Shown here: piece after piece, positions 1 to 11,888 of the stretch
Numbering within the stretch: the stretch's first letter is position 1
Layout: the number at the start of each line of letters is the position of its first letter
Origin: Punctularia strigosozonata HHB-11173 SS5
Taxonomy: Eukaryota; Basidiomycota; Agaricomycetes; Corticiales; Punctulariaceae
Reading direction: 5' to 3'
Length of the DNA stretch: 64,000 bases
Assembly (NCBI RefSeq): GCF_000264995.1
Contig: NW_006767448.1
Location: forward strand, 310,001 to 374,000
Notes under the pieces: generated by a model
The model's input: the letters and a program-made list of their open reading frames with translations, nothing else
What the model was told of the DNA's origin: nothing
The model's database searches: none
Translations under genes and position numbers: made by a program

Positions 1-189
1 GTAGGAGGGGAGGAAATTACGACGGATCCCGACGCTCACGACCCATTACAGAGACGCGAGATAACAATGCAAGCACGGAGACGAGAGAAGGTCATGACGC
101 GTCGTGTACGGCGTCCAAGATCTTTTTGCCTTGGTTGGTTCGCTGATGCCGAATCGAGGCAGAGCGTCGTCTTTCTCGATGCCTCACGG

Positions 190-1152
190 TCACGAGTCGG
201 TGGACATCCGGTAGTGCGACACGCCTTGGTGTTGCCCGTAATAGGGTGCCTCCTGGCGCGCGTACGAATGGCTCCATGGGAAAAAGCAGGAGACGTTATC
301 CCGGCGGCCTGCTAGGTTGAAATCCACCGCGTTGAAGGGGATCGGATTCGCCTGAGGTCGAGGAGGAGGCGGGCACCACGACGTGGGGTCCATGATCGAC
401 GAGCAGGGAGGAAGCACGACCTGCTCGGCAGCCCTCGGGGAGGGGGAGCAAGTGCTGGACGGCACGTCGTCGCGGGACTGTGCGGGCGCGGCCGCACGGA
501 TCTCCTCGTCGGACCATGTGCAGGGACGAAGGGTCGGAACCAGGTACCGAGGACGAGGCTCGACGTCGTGGAAGGTCACCGTGGCCGATGGCGATCTCGG
601 AGCCTTCACCGGGCAATCTTTAACCTCCTCAAGTCGCTCGTCGGAGGGCTTGCGCGGGAGTGGCCAAGGAATCTCGTCGATTTCACCCCTCTGGATCTTG
701 TCGTAGATCGGATGGGACCTCCGACCGATGGACCGGTACAAGGCCGTCGGCCTGACTTTGTGCTTGTTCTTGCAGTGCCGCGTGTACGTCGACGGCATGT
801 TGCCGTCGAAGTCGCACCCTGGAACCAGGCACCAATACAGGATAGGGGGCCATCCGCTAACGAGTGGATGAGTCTTCAAGTTGGAATGCATGCGGAGAAA
901 GCATCACGTACTGGTCCGCGGTCATATGATACCGTAAGTTTGACGCTTGTAGCACCGCACGCTTGCACCCTTCGACTGGGCATTTTATCAAACTGCACCG
1001 CGCAGGAGTGTCTTGAGTGATTCGCTCGGGTCAGAGGAGAAGGGCACTCACTGAAGCGCCTTGTTGTGCACTTTCTTGTGCCGTCCCAGGTCGTTACTCC
1101 GATTGATCACCTTGTCGCATTCGGGGCACCGTACAGGCTTGCTGGAGTTCTT
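190..1152 (-). CDS. Three-finger C2H2 zinc-finger protein (left arm copy A)
   Basis: Visible exons are 1152-1052, 992-912 and 856-190; at least one 5' exon is missing, because an in-frame stop and an AG acceptor (gctag) lie just before 1152. Three fingers can be read: CPEC-12-H-KKV-H, then C-x4-C-12-H-x4-H, then C-x4-C-12-H-CKNK-H. Both introns split the last histidine codon of fingers 1 and 2 as CA|C or CA|T, which supports the splicing. After the fingers comes a charged region and a conserved C-terminal block with LPPCSS, DPxSW and CPPPP. C2H2 proteins of this kind usually bind DNA in the nucleus; the target is unknown. The right-arm partner is 21,765-22,727. Reading frame is intact in what is seen. 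Confidence 0.7.
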
Positions 1153-2680
1153 CTAGCGTGGCGTAAATCGTCGGATCCAACGTCGTGAAAGCACGTATGA
1201 CGCACCGCCTTTTGGATCCTAGGAACTGCGGACTTTCTGCGAGAAGCAACCGTCTGGGTGCGCGAGCGTGCCATCGAGGAGGAAGAAACTGAAGGCCGAG
1301 TCGCTAAAAAACCCGTCCGGGTCTTGGCCTCTCCGTTTCATCCTGACGCTTTAAGAGAGCAACCGGCCGTGAGGCAAAGCTGTCGAAAGGTCCCGAGCCT
1401 TTCGCACGCGGTCCAGCAGAACGTTCCGACTATCGTTTGCTTCTGACGCAAGCTCGAGAGGACCCCGGTGTCGGTCGAGACGCGACGTGTTGGAGCGCAG
1501 AAACTCGGCAAACGCATCCGAAAAGGAAACGTTCCGCGCAGTCTTCCGAGATGGTCTGCACCATCAATCGGCGGCACATAGAGACCATAAGGACGGCGGA
1601 GAGTGCCTTGCGGGATACCTTGTCCAGATTAGGACGCGTTGCGTCGCGATCAGGAAGGCGGCTGGCGCCGTACATACTTCAATCTACCCCTGCTCGGTCG
1701 AAGCTTCGCGGCGGAGATCCAAGAAAAATTGCCGCTGCGGAATAGACCGCCACTTGTCACCGTATGACGGACCCTTTGACTGGCCTCGAGGTGCTTAACG
1801 CAGGCACACGAAGTGGCCTGAGGGGAGTGCTGCAATCAGGACCGCGTGAAGGTTTGATTAAAATCCTGCCACAGCGACTGCCGGTCCATGTTTTCTGCGC
1901 CGCTGAGGACCAAGGTAGAATGCCTTGTCGTGCTCCCTGAACAGCATTTCAACCCAGTTCGCGTACAACAATCAGCCTCTGTTTCGTCGCCCTGAGGAAT
2001 CACCGTGAGTATCGCGTTCTTGACTCGCCGCGCTGCCGCGAAGTGCTCATCCACCGTGGCATCACCTCAGAAGTCCTTCTTAGCTCCGCTGTACGAATAC
2101 AAGAGCTCTTCGTGTGTGAAAGTAGTCTCCAAAACAGCCGATTTGGGAAAGGGCAATCTCTCGAAGCTTAAGCCTAAGCAGAGCCAAATATCAGAGAACA
2201 CGACATTTGATCGAACACGTCCCGAAGCTTGCTGCACCTTCACACGCCTCTGGTAGGGCACCCAGACCCGTCGGCGTTCAGATGGCCGAATACTCCAGCT
2301 GATTGCGACGTCTTCCACGCAGCATTGCGGTTTAATCCCTCGTGCATGTTACGACACGGACGTTGGAGCTCATAATATGGCAAATGTTAATTAAAGTTTA
2401 TGGTTCATCATGAACTTCATGGCGTAGTGGAAATGCAACGCATACACGGCAGTAGAACGAGGAAGCGACGGGAGATATCACAGGTGAGACGGAAAGTAAC
2501 TACGATGGATACCGACGCTCACGGCCGATTTCAGAGACGCGATACGATAGTGCGGAGACGGAGATTTGAAAAGTCCATGGCCCGTCGTGTATGGTGCCGA
2601 AGATGATAATAGAAACGGTGTATGGCTGATGGAACCAGGGAGCACCGAGGGAGAGCATTGCTGTTCGGGACGACAAGAGG

Positions 2681-3191
2681 TCAAGCGTCGGTGTGCGTCC
2701 GGTAGTGAGACGCGCCCTGGCCTGGTCCGTAGGCGGGATCCTCCTGACCCCCGTGCGCGAAAATTGACGGGAACAAACGAACAAGGATCTCGTGGAAATC
2801 GCGGCCCGCTGCCTCGCAGCTCAACTTCCTGATCGGAGCAACCGGCGCCACGGGTCCAGGAGGCGGTGGGCACCACAGCGCGGGGTCCAATATCGAGGAG
2901 CAAGGAGGCAGGACGATTTGCTCGGCCGGAGTCGTGAGATGGAAGGAGGAAGGGCCGGGTGTAGCAGCTGTCTTCGAGGGGAAGGAGGGAGCGCAGGAGG
3001 GAGCAGCCGTCTTCGTAACGTCCATCGGCCTAACCGCCGTCGGATATATATAGACTTTGCTCTCTCGGCTGTTTCACGAAGGGTTAGATACGGGAATACC
3101 GAATGCTATTGATCCCTTACTGAGCGATAGCGATGTGCGCTTCGACGAATTCAATCGTCCCTTCGAACCCGCACTTTGAGCAGAACACCAT
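2681..3191 (-). CDS. Single-finger relative of the C2H2 gene (left arm copy B)
   Basis: Two exons, 3191-3121 and 3068-2681. Exon 1 begins with ATG immediately before one finger, CSKC followed by 11 (not 12) residues, then H-x4-H, whose last histidine codon is again split by the intron (CA|C). Exon 2 carries the family C-terminal block: EQIVLPPCSS, DPALWCPPPP and a closing HYR motif. The 11-residue spacing is unusual for a C2H2 finger, so metal binding is uncertain. It could start in an upstream exon, since cgcttag just before the ATG could be an acceptor. Its C-terminus and 3' flank match copy A in the same arm, so A and B look like an older tandem duplication later copied as a block. Confidence 0.55.
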
Positions 3192-6073
3192 CCTGAGCGG
3201 ACGCGCACGAGAAATCAGCAAACAACAACACCCGCTGAGTTGGCCCGTGCTCACGTATATGCGCAAACGTTGAGTGAGTAGCTCGCGGTGGGACGTTGCG
3301 CGCACTCGGTCGCTTGCCTATGAAACTTCCTATATCAGCGGCGAGTCGTTCAGGTCCCGAGCTTCTGTGAAGTACCAGTTCGAACTGCGTCCAGGCGAAC
3401 GAGACGTGCGAGGGTCTGGAAATATTACGGGTGAAGGAACTGTCGTTACAACATGTTCTGAAGGCTTCGACGAACTAACACGGGACATTCGGCCAGGAGG
3501 CGTCGGCGATAGGAGAGCGTGTCGAGGCTTCCGATTCGTTGGTCGCTAACGAATGGCTCTTTCGACGTGGGATACACATGAGCGGCTACTTCCGGGAATC
3601 GGAGTCGCCCTCCACGGCGAGCTGGGTTAGGTAGGAATTTGGGAGCTTTATTCGAAACTGCCGTGAAATGAACAAGTATCGGACGTACTTGACCGAGACG
3701 AGACGTGCCGTTTGTTCTGAATCGTGGAGACCGACGTCGCGATGTTCCGAGGCGACTGCGTCGGAGTTCCACAGCGGCTCACCCCTTCTACCGCGTTGCC
3801 GATCGACTCTGCCCTTTTCGTACCATCGTTAGACCTGAGGCGAACAAGGAATATATTTCATACGTATCGTCCGGATTTGGCACACCGCGGTCCACTGATA
3901 TTGACACCGGACGGTGGTACACATACCGGCGGGCTAGGCTACGAAGAGGTCACGGAGAATACCGTCAGGCTTCCTGACCAATCGTAACGATCTCCCCTTG
4001 ACTCGTCGTGTAAGTGCAGGGAATCCCTTCGTCTCCGTATGGAGTTATATTGCACTCATGAGGCCTAGCCAAAGTCCTCCGGCTGCTCCGACGGTATAGC
4101 AATACCTCGTGTAAGGCTTATCGTCCAGGAGGGCGAAGAATCGGGGTCCTGTATGGAATGGAGCAGCGAACATCAGAAATGATACTATGATCGACCCAGA
4201 ACTGGAAGCGAACTCACCACGCCCATCACAGCCCTCCCAGGTGGCACCCAGGACCTTCGCCCCATCCGCCCCATCCCAGCGACCCGGGTGTACTTCGACC
4301 CCACAGTGCATCTGCCGCCGTCGCGAAATGCCGTTATCCCTGAGCGCCCTTCCGACCCTCCGCCTCCACCTGTCGGTGTAGTCAGCAACTCAGTCTTGAA
4401 GAGATAGGCGTCACGCCACCGAGTGAAATCGTCGCTGGTGCCGGAGGTCAACCGTCTTCCCATGACCGTAAGCCACAGAATCACCAGCATGCAGCGAGCA
4501 AATGACTGAGGGATCTGTGTTAGTGCATGACACCATGGCCAGCGTCAACGCACCCCCATGCGTGTATCTCAGGCCGCCGTAGGCTGCTCTTGTCCTTAGG
4601 CGCGCTTGTCCTTAGGCGCGCTCTCTTTACCCGGGACGGCCCGTCTCGACGTAGGGCCGGTACAGCCAGAGACTGAAGCGTAAAGATACGACGGCGCCAT
4701 TTAACCAAGACCAACCATTTACCCCGTTCCCCGTACGCGACTGGCCACTCCTATAAGCCGCGAAGCCGCCGACATAATGCGAGAACATAACTGATAACTC
4801 TGTGTCAGGAGCCACTTAGGACACGGTGGCCAGCGTCGACGTACCAGTAGACAAGGTGATTGAAGTAAGTCGCGAATACACTGTGTCGCTCTCCGTCGGA
4901 TGTCAAAGGCACGCTAACCAGAACGTGTCGTCGTTAGGGAACCACCCACGATGTAGTAATCGCAAGGATGCAAGGATCGAGTAAAAAATCAGGTATGATT
5001 TTACATTCATAAAATCACCCCCAATTTTTTTCTCATCCCCTACCCACAGGTTACTCTTGACTGATCCTTCCAGGGTGCAAAGCTACAACATGGTGCTGTT
5101 AATGGAGGTAAGCAGAATGTTTGGTGGAGTCTAAGATACAGAAAGTGACACACAGGCAACAGAGACCTTAGGACAGTGCTGTCTTGGAGCGATGTCGGCG
5201 TCGTCGCAATGTTGTAAGCGTTCCACATGTCCCGGTTTCCTGACATCGCGTAACCAAGGTCGTTTTCGAGGAGGGTCTGCCACGCTCGATGAAACGTCCA
5301 CGCCGCGTGCATCGGGTGGGCCTGGGGTCAATGAGCCTTGATCGCATTCGGTAAGAGGGAGGTGCATACGCTACGAGTTACGCTGACGGCCCTCCGACAG
5401 CACTACCAAGTCGCTTTCGATGCCCATCCGGGTCTCTTCGCGTTGACGACCTATACCAACCACGGAGGTCGTTCGGAGGCGCCGCTTCTGCAACCACATT
5501 AGAAGATACCAGCGATCGTCAGAAACGGTTACACACCAGACGTCAGTTCCGACAATATGCGTCCATGAGAACGGGGGAGTCTCATACGACACCGCGGGGA
5601 AAGCGATCCCGCCCGAGTGATCGTCAGGTTCGCGGTACGTTCTCTGGCAGTTGTGATCGGAAGCTAATCAGCTCATGTCATCCTCCAGGAGCTAAGGATA
5701 CAGCTAGAGATTCGGCATACATTCGTTCAATCCCACTACGTCCAAGACGCACCACGAAACCTCGGCTTGACGTTCGGGTCCTGTACGCGAGGGTATTCGT
5801 ATTCAGCGGGACACAAGACACTTGCAGGATGTGTAGGCGAAGGACGCTGGATGAACGTTGGGACCATGGTCGATGGTCGATGAGATGGATTGACGGAATG
5901 CACTCGATAACCAAGCGGCGAGCTCTCATCGTGGGCATTGACGTGTACGGCTTTCGCTGTACGATAGATCACTGTCTCTGGAGTAACCCTCTGATATGGT
6001 TGTCTGACTGTGCAGTAGCCATGCAAACTACGCCCTTACATACTAGCCTGTAAGCTTTTCCCCTGTTATTTAC

Positions 6074-6886
6074 ATGCGTGACCTTGCTTATCGCAGCCAA
6101 AGGCCTCGGGCAGTCGTCGACGAACGACAGCGGATTGACGATGACACACGACCGCTGCTCGAACAGATCGAATCCCTTGTCGAGCGAATGCGTGTCCTTC
6201 GCTCACGCCGTAACCAGCTGGCTCCGGTCACCAAACTTCCCGTCGAATCTCCTTCAGCGTTCCGGAAGCGGAGCTCAAGCCGCTCTTTCCCTCCGATTAC
6301 TTTCTTCTCGCAAGTGGCGAGAAATCAATCTGTTCACGGCATCCCCCTTGGCGGCGCTTCCGCGACGAAGCCTGGATCTCAAAAAGCTATTCTGCTCAGG
6401 GCTGCGGCGCGTGCCTCTTTCATTCTATTTGCCCAGAAGCGAATGCCATCGCTATCGCCATGACGTTGACCTGAGCTATGCTCTCGAGAACCATATGGAT
6501 CGCATGAAGAGACTTCACGTAGATTGCTGCGTCTCAACGCTATCGACAACGCTTTCCCCGCCTTGCGCTACCTCGAGCGCTGCGAAAACGTCATACACAT
6601 CATGACTGAGTACTGAGTGTGCCTGAACGCCTGGGAGATCGTCGTGAGGCTCCTCAATCCGTCGGCGAATCCCGTTCCCCTGCGGCGACTCCCGCGCACG
6701 CTGGGACATCGAAACGAGGGTTTCTCCGCTGAGTTCGTACAAGAGTGTGAGGACATGCTCACCCAGAGATACGAAACGGCTGGGATGATGTTGGAGTTGG
6801 ATCTGGACAACATCCAGGTTAATATGGATGACGAGCTTTCGGACCGAATAACGGAGGAACTTGGCCAGATTAATGTGGTCCATTGA
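6074..6886 (+). pseudogene. F-box protein remnant
   Basis: The start matches the N-terminus of the intact F-box gene at 44,608-46,246: LLEQIESLVERMRVLRSRR then NQLAPVTKLP. The frame then shifts near 6,240; the next frame continues with a KWREINLF stretch equivalent to RRWREVAL in the intact protein. The middle of the protein is absent, and the piece at 6,700-6,886 matches the C-terminus (MLTQRYETAG, then EELGQI). It is therefore an internally deleted, frameshifted host gene. A closely related N-terminal piece lies in opposite orientation at 14,794-15,021. Confidence 0.7.
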
Positions 6887-7039
6887 CCTGGTGGGATGGA
6901 TGCGTTCGTGCCTCCATGTTACATACATTTCCTCATGGATGGCCTCACGTATTTCAACCTGGACGGTGACAAGCCCGCGTTCTCCCCGGTAACGAGCAAC
7001 TTAAGGTGCCTTTGACAATGCCCTTACTACTTACGCCAG

Positions 7040-7446
7040 GTGCATGCTGCTATACAACAGGCCCCGGATTTCCACATTATGTGTAATCCTCTCTGCAAAC
7101 TTCTAAACCACCTTCACCACCACGCCAGTCACATGGAAGGCGAGACTTTCGAGCTAGAGGTCGTCCTCATAGAAGCAACGCAGAGGCGGCAGGAGCTCGT
7201 GGGCAGGAAAACATCGCGCCCGATCTTCTTTGGCGCGGAAGGCGTGCGCGAGACGATGGATCTGACCTAAAAGCAGAACTCCAGGCCTTTGTCCACCTCG
7301 GGCCCCAGGGATGGGTGCTTGCAAAGCGCTACAAGGAGGTATTGACGCTCGTCAAGCGGACCAAGGAGGTGGGATTGACGGCGACAAAATCTGAGGCAGA
7401 TTGGATGCCGGGCTGGTCCTACAATGTCACAGACGAAGATATGTGA
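7040..7446 (+). pseudogene. C-terminal fragment of an Fmp29/AIM9-like kinase-fold gene
   Basis: The translated stretch HASHMEGETFELEVVLIEAT and, after a stop at 7,268-7,270, QGWVLAKRY and TKEVGLTATKSEADW match the C-terminus of the APH-type gene at 15,040-16,628 and of that agaricomycete family in general (WEGETxxLKVALIEA; GWVPxxRYEEA). Only the last roughly 130 codons remain and no kinase core is present, so it cannot be functional. It sits directly after the F-box remnant, while the fuller relative lies at the other side of the spacer on the other strand. Confidence 0.6.
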
Positions 7447-7773
7447 ACGAATTTACTAACAGATGGTTCAGTAGAAGACGAGTGACTAGTAAACATTCGT
7501 CGGTTCGTTTGTCTTGCAAACTGGCATTCGGTACTGTCGGAACTACGGCGCCGTAAGTTAGTTACGAATATGATCTGTCGCGACCGAAACGGCACAAGGC
7601 TCAGCCTGGCGCAGCTCGCAGTATAACGACCGACTTCCATAAATGGGTTCTAAGGGTGGGTCCCTTGAACCAACGGTGACCAAACAAATCGGTGGCACTG
7701 TCCCGCATCCCGCTTACTTTGCTCCTTTGCCTCCAACTCCTATCTTCTCTATAGCGACGCTGTCGACCTCGTC

Positions 7774-8622
7774 TTGCTCATCGGTGTCGTGACATTGACC
7801 TCCAAGATCGAATTGCAGCTTGAAGGAACATGTTCGCAAGTCGCCCAGAGCAGTACACGAGCTCTGGGAGCACGACAGTTGCGATGGCGTCGCAGGCCGA
7901 CGTTCACGCCAACTACGGTTCTCCGTGGTCCCCGATGCGGTACTATTTGTGACATATTCTGCGATAGCTTGCTCAGTTGTTTGACTCTATTCTATAGGGT
8001 ACTTGGCTCTTTGAACACAGTGTGCGAACCGTACCCGCCGGATGCTCATTTGGAGCAGGGCGCTGGTGCCACTGTAGCTTCCTCCAGCATGCTGTCAGTA
8101 CCCTGGCCCCCAACCTGTAGTGCTCTACAACTGATCGATTGCCTGCTTAGACTATTAGACATGCCGTCGATCCAAGAACCCCAATGGCTCCCAAGCCTCG
8201 AGGTCGAGAAAACGGGATTTTTTCCGACGGATCCCGTATGGCTCGCATGCAACGAATTGCCGGAGGCCAGATTCAGCGATCGGCGGCGTCGCGGGTACGG
8301 CTCCAATCTCGTCGAATTGCCTATTCCTCGGATGGCATCCCCGTTTGAGGCTCCCGCAATGGTGGCTCAGCCGGACCTCTCGCCGCTTTTGATCGTGTCT
8401 TCATCACTTTCAGCTCCTGGGGCGGTTCCGACCTCGGCATGTGACATGGATGTCGATGAATCATACCACAGCTGCTCCAGCAATAGCCAGCCGGTCCAGA
8501 ACGACGGTAGGATCAAGCGCAAGGCCTCGTGCGATGCAGGACAGGGAGAAGGTGCCACCTCGTCTCCCGCACGTAAGAGCCGCCGCCTATCCCGCGCGGA
8601 CGCCATCCGTCACCACACATGA
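7774..8622 (+). CDS. Hypothetical basic-tailed protein
   Basis: An open frame of 282 codons that I do not recognise. The first half looks non-coding or degenerate; a more natural start is the ATG at 8,161. The C-terminal part is rich in Ser and Pro, has an acidic patch (MDVDESYHS) and ends in basic clusters (IKRKAS, RKSRRLSR) of the kind used as nuclear localisation signals. No fold or catalytic motif is visible. It could be the tail of a nuclear regulator whose front part has been lost, or chance coding potential. Confidence 0.25.
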   Translation: MLIGVVTLTSKIELQLEGTCSQVAQSSTRALGARQLRWRRRPTFTPTTVLRGPRCGTICDIFCDSLLSCLTLFYRVLGSLNTVCEPYPPDAHLEQGAGATVASSSMLSVPWPPTCSALQLIDCLLRLLDMPSIQEPQWLPSLEVEKTGFFPTDPVWLACNELPEARFSDRRRRGYGSNLVELPIPRMASPFEAPAMVAQPDLSPLLIVSSSLSAPGAVPTSACDMDVDESYHSCSSNSQPVQNDGRIKRKASCDAGQGEGATSSPARKSRRLSRADAIRHHT

Positions 8623-9153
8623 CTCTCTTTCACGCATTACGGACATTCGAACATATTCGAACTATCACACAACACCTACATCGGCCTCGGAATAATCCCG
8701 GGTGCGTCACCCGTCAAACACCCCTAGAATAGACCACCAGATAATAGCGTAGCAATCGCCCTGTCACATCGGTTATCGTATCCTCGCGTCGTTGCATACT
8801 TCTTGTTCAGTCGTTCCTTCTTAGTATATCGTAGTAAATATTGCTCTATATGCATCTAATAATACAAGAAAGATGTGTCCATGCACCACAACTTGAGCCA
8901 GCCTCATACCATATTGCTCACGACATCTCGGGTGACCTTCTTTTCGTCGCCCACGAGCATGAAGGCAGTGGATATGCTCATATCTTTCTGTGAAGAACGT
9001 AAGGAGACTCCTCCAATAATAGGTAAACTATGTCCTTACTTCATCGTCGTCTGCCGCCGAGTCCGTGACGTCTACCGAGTGGCGCTCGTGGTCGTCATTC
9101 AAGAAAGGACCTGTGATCTGTTATACACGCCGTGAATCTGATCACCAACACCC

Positions 9154-10675
9154 TCAAGATCGTGCACCCACCACGTCCGAGTCCTCCTCAAGTTGTACTG
9201 TCTGACCGGTGCGTACCGCCACGACCCACGTCGACACGTCCGCAAACCGGAGTTCCCCTCCCGATGGGATCGGCGGCAAGCTCACAGAGACGTCTTCGAG
9301 CAACGCTCTCAATTGCCGGCGAGAGTTGAGCATGGCCACTATGCAAGAAAGTGAGGTCGGTCCACAACGCTGAATCGGAAGAGAGTCACGAACGCATTGT
9401 GATAACGTAGACTTTCGATAATAGGATGTGAAATAACGTCCACTCCATGCCCACATGACGCCAAAGAAAGCTACGGAGTGATGACATGACATTGCTCAGC
9501 CAACGTGTTCAATGAAGAGGCATACGAGACGTACAGGATCAACGTCACCAGTTGGCACGCAGTCACTAGATAACCGCGGACAAGAAGGTAAAAGCCAAGC
9601 TTCTTGAGAAAGTTATCTGTGCTGTCTCCGGATGTATAAGACCAAAACGGATAGGCTGGTCGTCACAAATCACTCACCCAAGGCCCGTCTTGAAGCTCTG
9701 TAGGACAGAACAGAAGGAAATTGTGGCGAGCACGTCAGAGAGAAGCAACGCGATGCTGCAGAACAAGGTATAAAACTGAACGTCAAACGTCAAACATCTT
9801 CATTCTCGGCGCAAACTGGCGTGGAACAACGTACACAAAACGATCCACTATTCAAATGAGGTATGTCAGGGGCGATCACGGAGGCGGCGATCATGAGCCA
9901 GCTCAGCACTGTCGATGACGTTCAGTATGCTCCTCATAACGTCGACAATCTTGTGCTCACCGAATCCCGCGCACGTGAAAAATCCAGCGACGACTCGCAG
10001 CGGTCGTAACCTGGAGGTCATTCGTTGCGACACTGTATGACCAAGAGCTCGGCGATGGCGCCGGCATGAACATCACGTAGTTGGACTTACGGACGTAAAG
10101 CTGGTGAACGAAGTAGATCTGGACCATGAATATGACGCTGCTCGATAGGGAGGTCTCGATGGGGAAGGCTCTGTTGATGATCGCCGTCAATTCGTCGGTT
10201 CAGTCGGCTGGCACCACTGCGCAGCACCAGTCAGCCAGATTGAAAACTCACACGGGAACCTTCAACAACGCAGGAATGTCTCCGTAGCTCTCGATCTATC
10301 ACGGAGTTTAACGTTATCGCACCGGACAATGAAAACGGCGAGGTTACTCACAAAGTTTATGAACGCGAAAGGCACTGATACAATCGCTGCGGTGTCGAAA
10401 AGCTGCGGCGGGATTTAGACTCGTTTCTCCACGCGAACTGAGAAACGCACTACGGTAACCAGGACGAAGACACGTAAGGACAGTCGGTCATTGTTGTTGT
10501 GAACATACGTCCATGTCTGCATGATCGAAATGCCACAGAGTACGGCACCGAAGAAGATGCCTGAAGCAAGCTTGAGCTGCTGATTGAGCAGACGGTGAGA
10601 AACACTCACCCCAAAGCGCCCACCTGAAAGACGTCCATCATGAATTGCGTGAAGGAAGTAACGGACAGTACGCAC
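9154..10675 (-). pseudogene. Fungal multi-pass membrane protein (DUF6534-like), possibly decayed
   Basis: Minus-strand pieces resemble the agaricomycete DUF6534 integral membrane family. At 10,590-10,470 there is a hydrophobic stretch IFFGAVLCGISIMQTWTYV; at 10,390-10,330 an FDTAAIVSVPF helix; at 10,190-9,960 LTAIINRAF followed by a VIFMVQIYFVHQLYV helix; at about 9,330 the family-typical VAMLNSRRQLRALL tail and a low-complexity C-terminus. The splice site joining the first two pieces does not keep frame cleanly, so I cannot decide between an intact gene with an exon I misread and a pseudogene. Assignment is by motif memory only. Confidence 0.45.
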
Positions 10676-11888
10676 TCATACGAGTCAACGATGTGCTGTG
10701 CGCGTCGTCAGCTTCGAACCATGCCGTCAAGGGGTAGAGAAACTCACATCCTCAAAATATACATCAGGAATGAGTGTAACTGTCATGAGCGGGAAAGGGG
10801 ATCCGTGCGCCGGTTGCGTCCTAGTGCTTATGTAGCCCCTGCGAGACGCGTAGCCAGCTTCGAGAGGGTTGTGACCGATGATAATGTCATATTCGGAGCG
10901 TTAACCGAGGAATCCCTCCGAGAGTTCTTTTCCCACCTGAAGGCAAACGAAGTAGGGTGTGTACTCCGGGTTCTCGGTTTCAGGCTGTCCCCAGGCCTGT
11001 GTGGGGAAACCTGAAGGCAAACGAAGTCGCCGCTCGCCGCTCCCGTTGCGGTCGTTTTCCCCGCTATGCACCATTTGGCTGGGCTAGACGGCTCCCTTTG
11101 CGCATGACCCTCCTTGGGCTCGCTCTGCAAGCGAGAGCCACATGTCATCGGAAGGGCGCACGAGCATAGGTGGAGCAGGGCGAAACTCGAAGACCAAGTC
11201 GCGGAGCGCATTTACGTGGAGAATCAGAAGCTCGGATCCGAAGAGTGGCAGGGGTTCGCTGAGTGCAAGCATTTCTGTTGCTGAATAACGTCGTCCTCAA
11301 ATCTCTGTCCGAGGTCTGACAGGAGATGGCCAGTATTCCATCAGATATTCGTTACGTGCGCGTTACAGAGAAATTGCTCTTGCGAGTGCAACGCGGTCGA
11401 AGGCAAAGAGACGCCACAGTCCCGGCGTTCGCCGAACGTCCCCTCGCCAGTCTCCTCGACCATCGACTTCGAGGGTACTGTACAGTGTACTTTGCGGCCT
11501 TCTGCTTTGACCAGCTTCATTATCTTCTGGTATTATTCTATGCCCTGGAGCCTGTTCTTGAGATAGAGCGAACCATGCTACCAATAAGCCTCTGAACTTT
11601 CGGGCATCAGTTAATTCTCGACAACGAATGTTTATGTTGAGTACGTATCCTCTGTCCCTGGCCTTTACGGTCCTTTTGAATCTCGCAGTGCTGATAGATG
11701 CTCGGTACCATGTGTCATTGAGTACCAGGAGGTTATCGGACATTTCACGCGATGGACATCGGTACGAATGCCCAACTCTATTCACCGTGTCGTCTATGAT
11801 GACGTCAGCATCTCAGCACAACAGATCCGGCCAGGGAAACCGAATTGGAATACGTTCGCAACTTGCATGTCTACCACCACAGACGGAT

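Larger units (their letters stand above)
1..5993. repeat. Large inverted repeat, left arm
   Basis: The whole stretch is repeated in reverse complement at about 16,893-22,920. The inner end is marked by a shared 13-base stretch (cagagggttactc on the minus strand, 5,993-5,981) beyond which the two sides diverge. The outer end is not reached: base 1 still pairs with about 22,920. In about 260 bases compared by eye within the zinc-finger gene I count roughly seven mismatches; indels also occur, for example a short extra copy of cttgtccttaggcgcg at about 4,587-4,620 that the right arm lacks. The arm carries two C2H2 genes on the minus strand; the rest shows no coding region I can recognise. No transposase or target-site duplication was seen. 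Confidence 0.9.

Noticed and set aside
3446-5592. Mirrored open frames in both arms (for example 4,045-4,490 with 18,431-18,877, and 3,724-3,987 with 18,935-19,195)
   Set aside because: Conservation between arms is no evidence of coding because the whole arm is duplicated, and no family, start or splice signal supports them.
10937-11028. Direct repeat of cctgaaggcaaacgaagt as a possible mobile-element signature
   Set aside because: Only two copies of about 18 bases, 72 bases apart, with no other element features.
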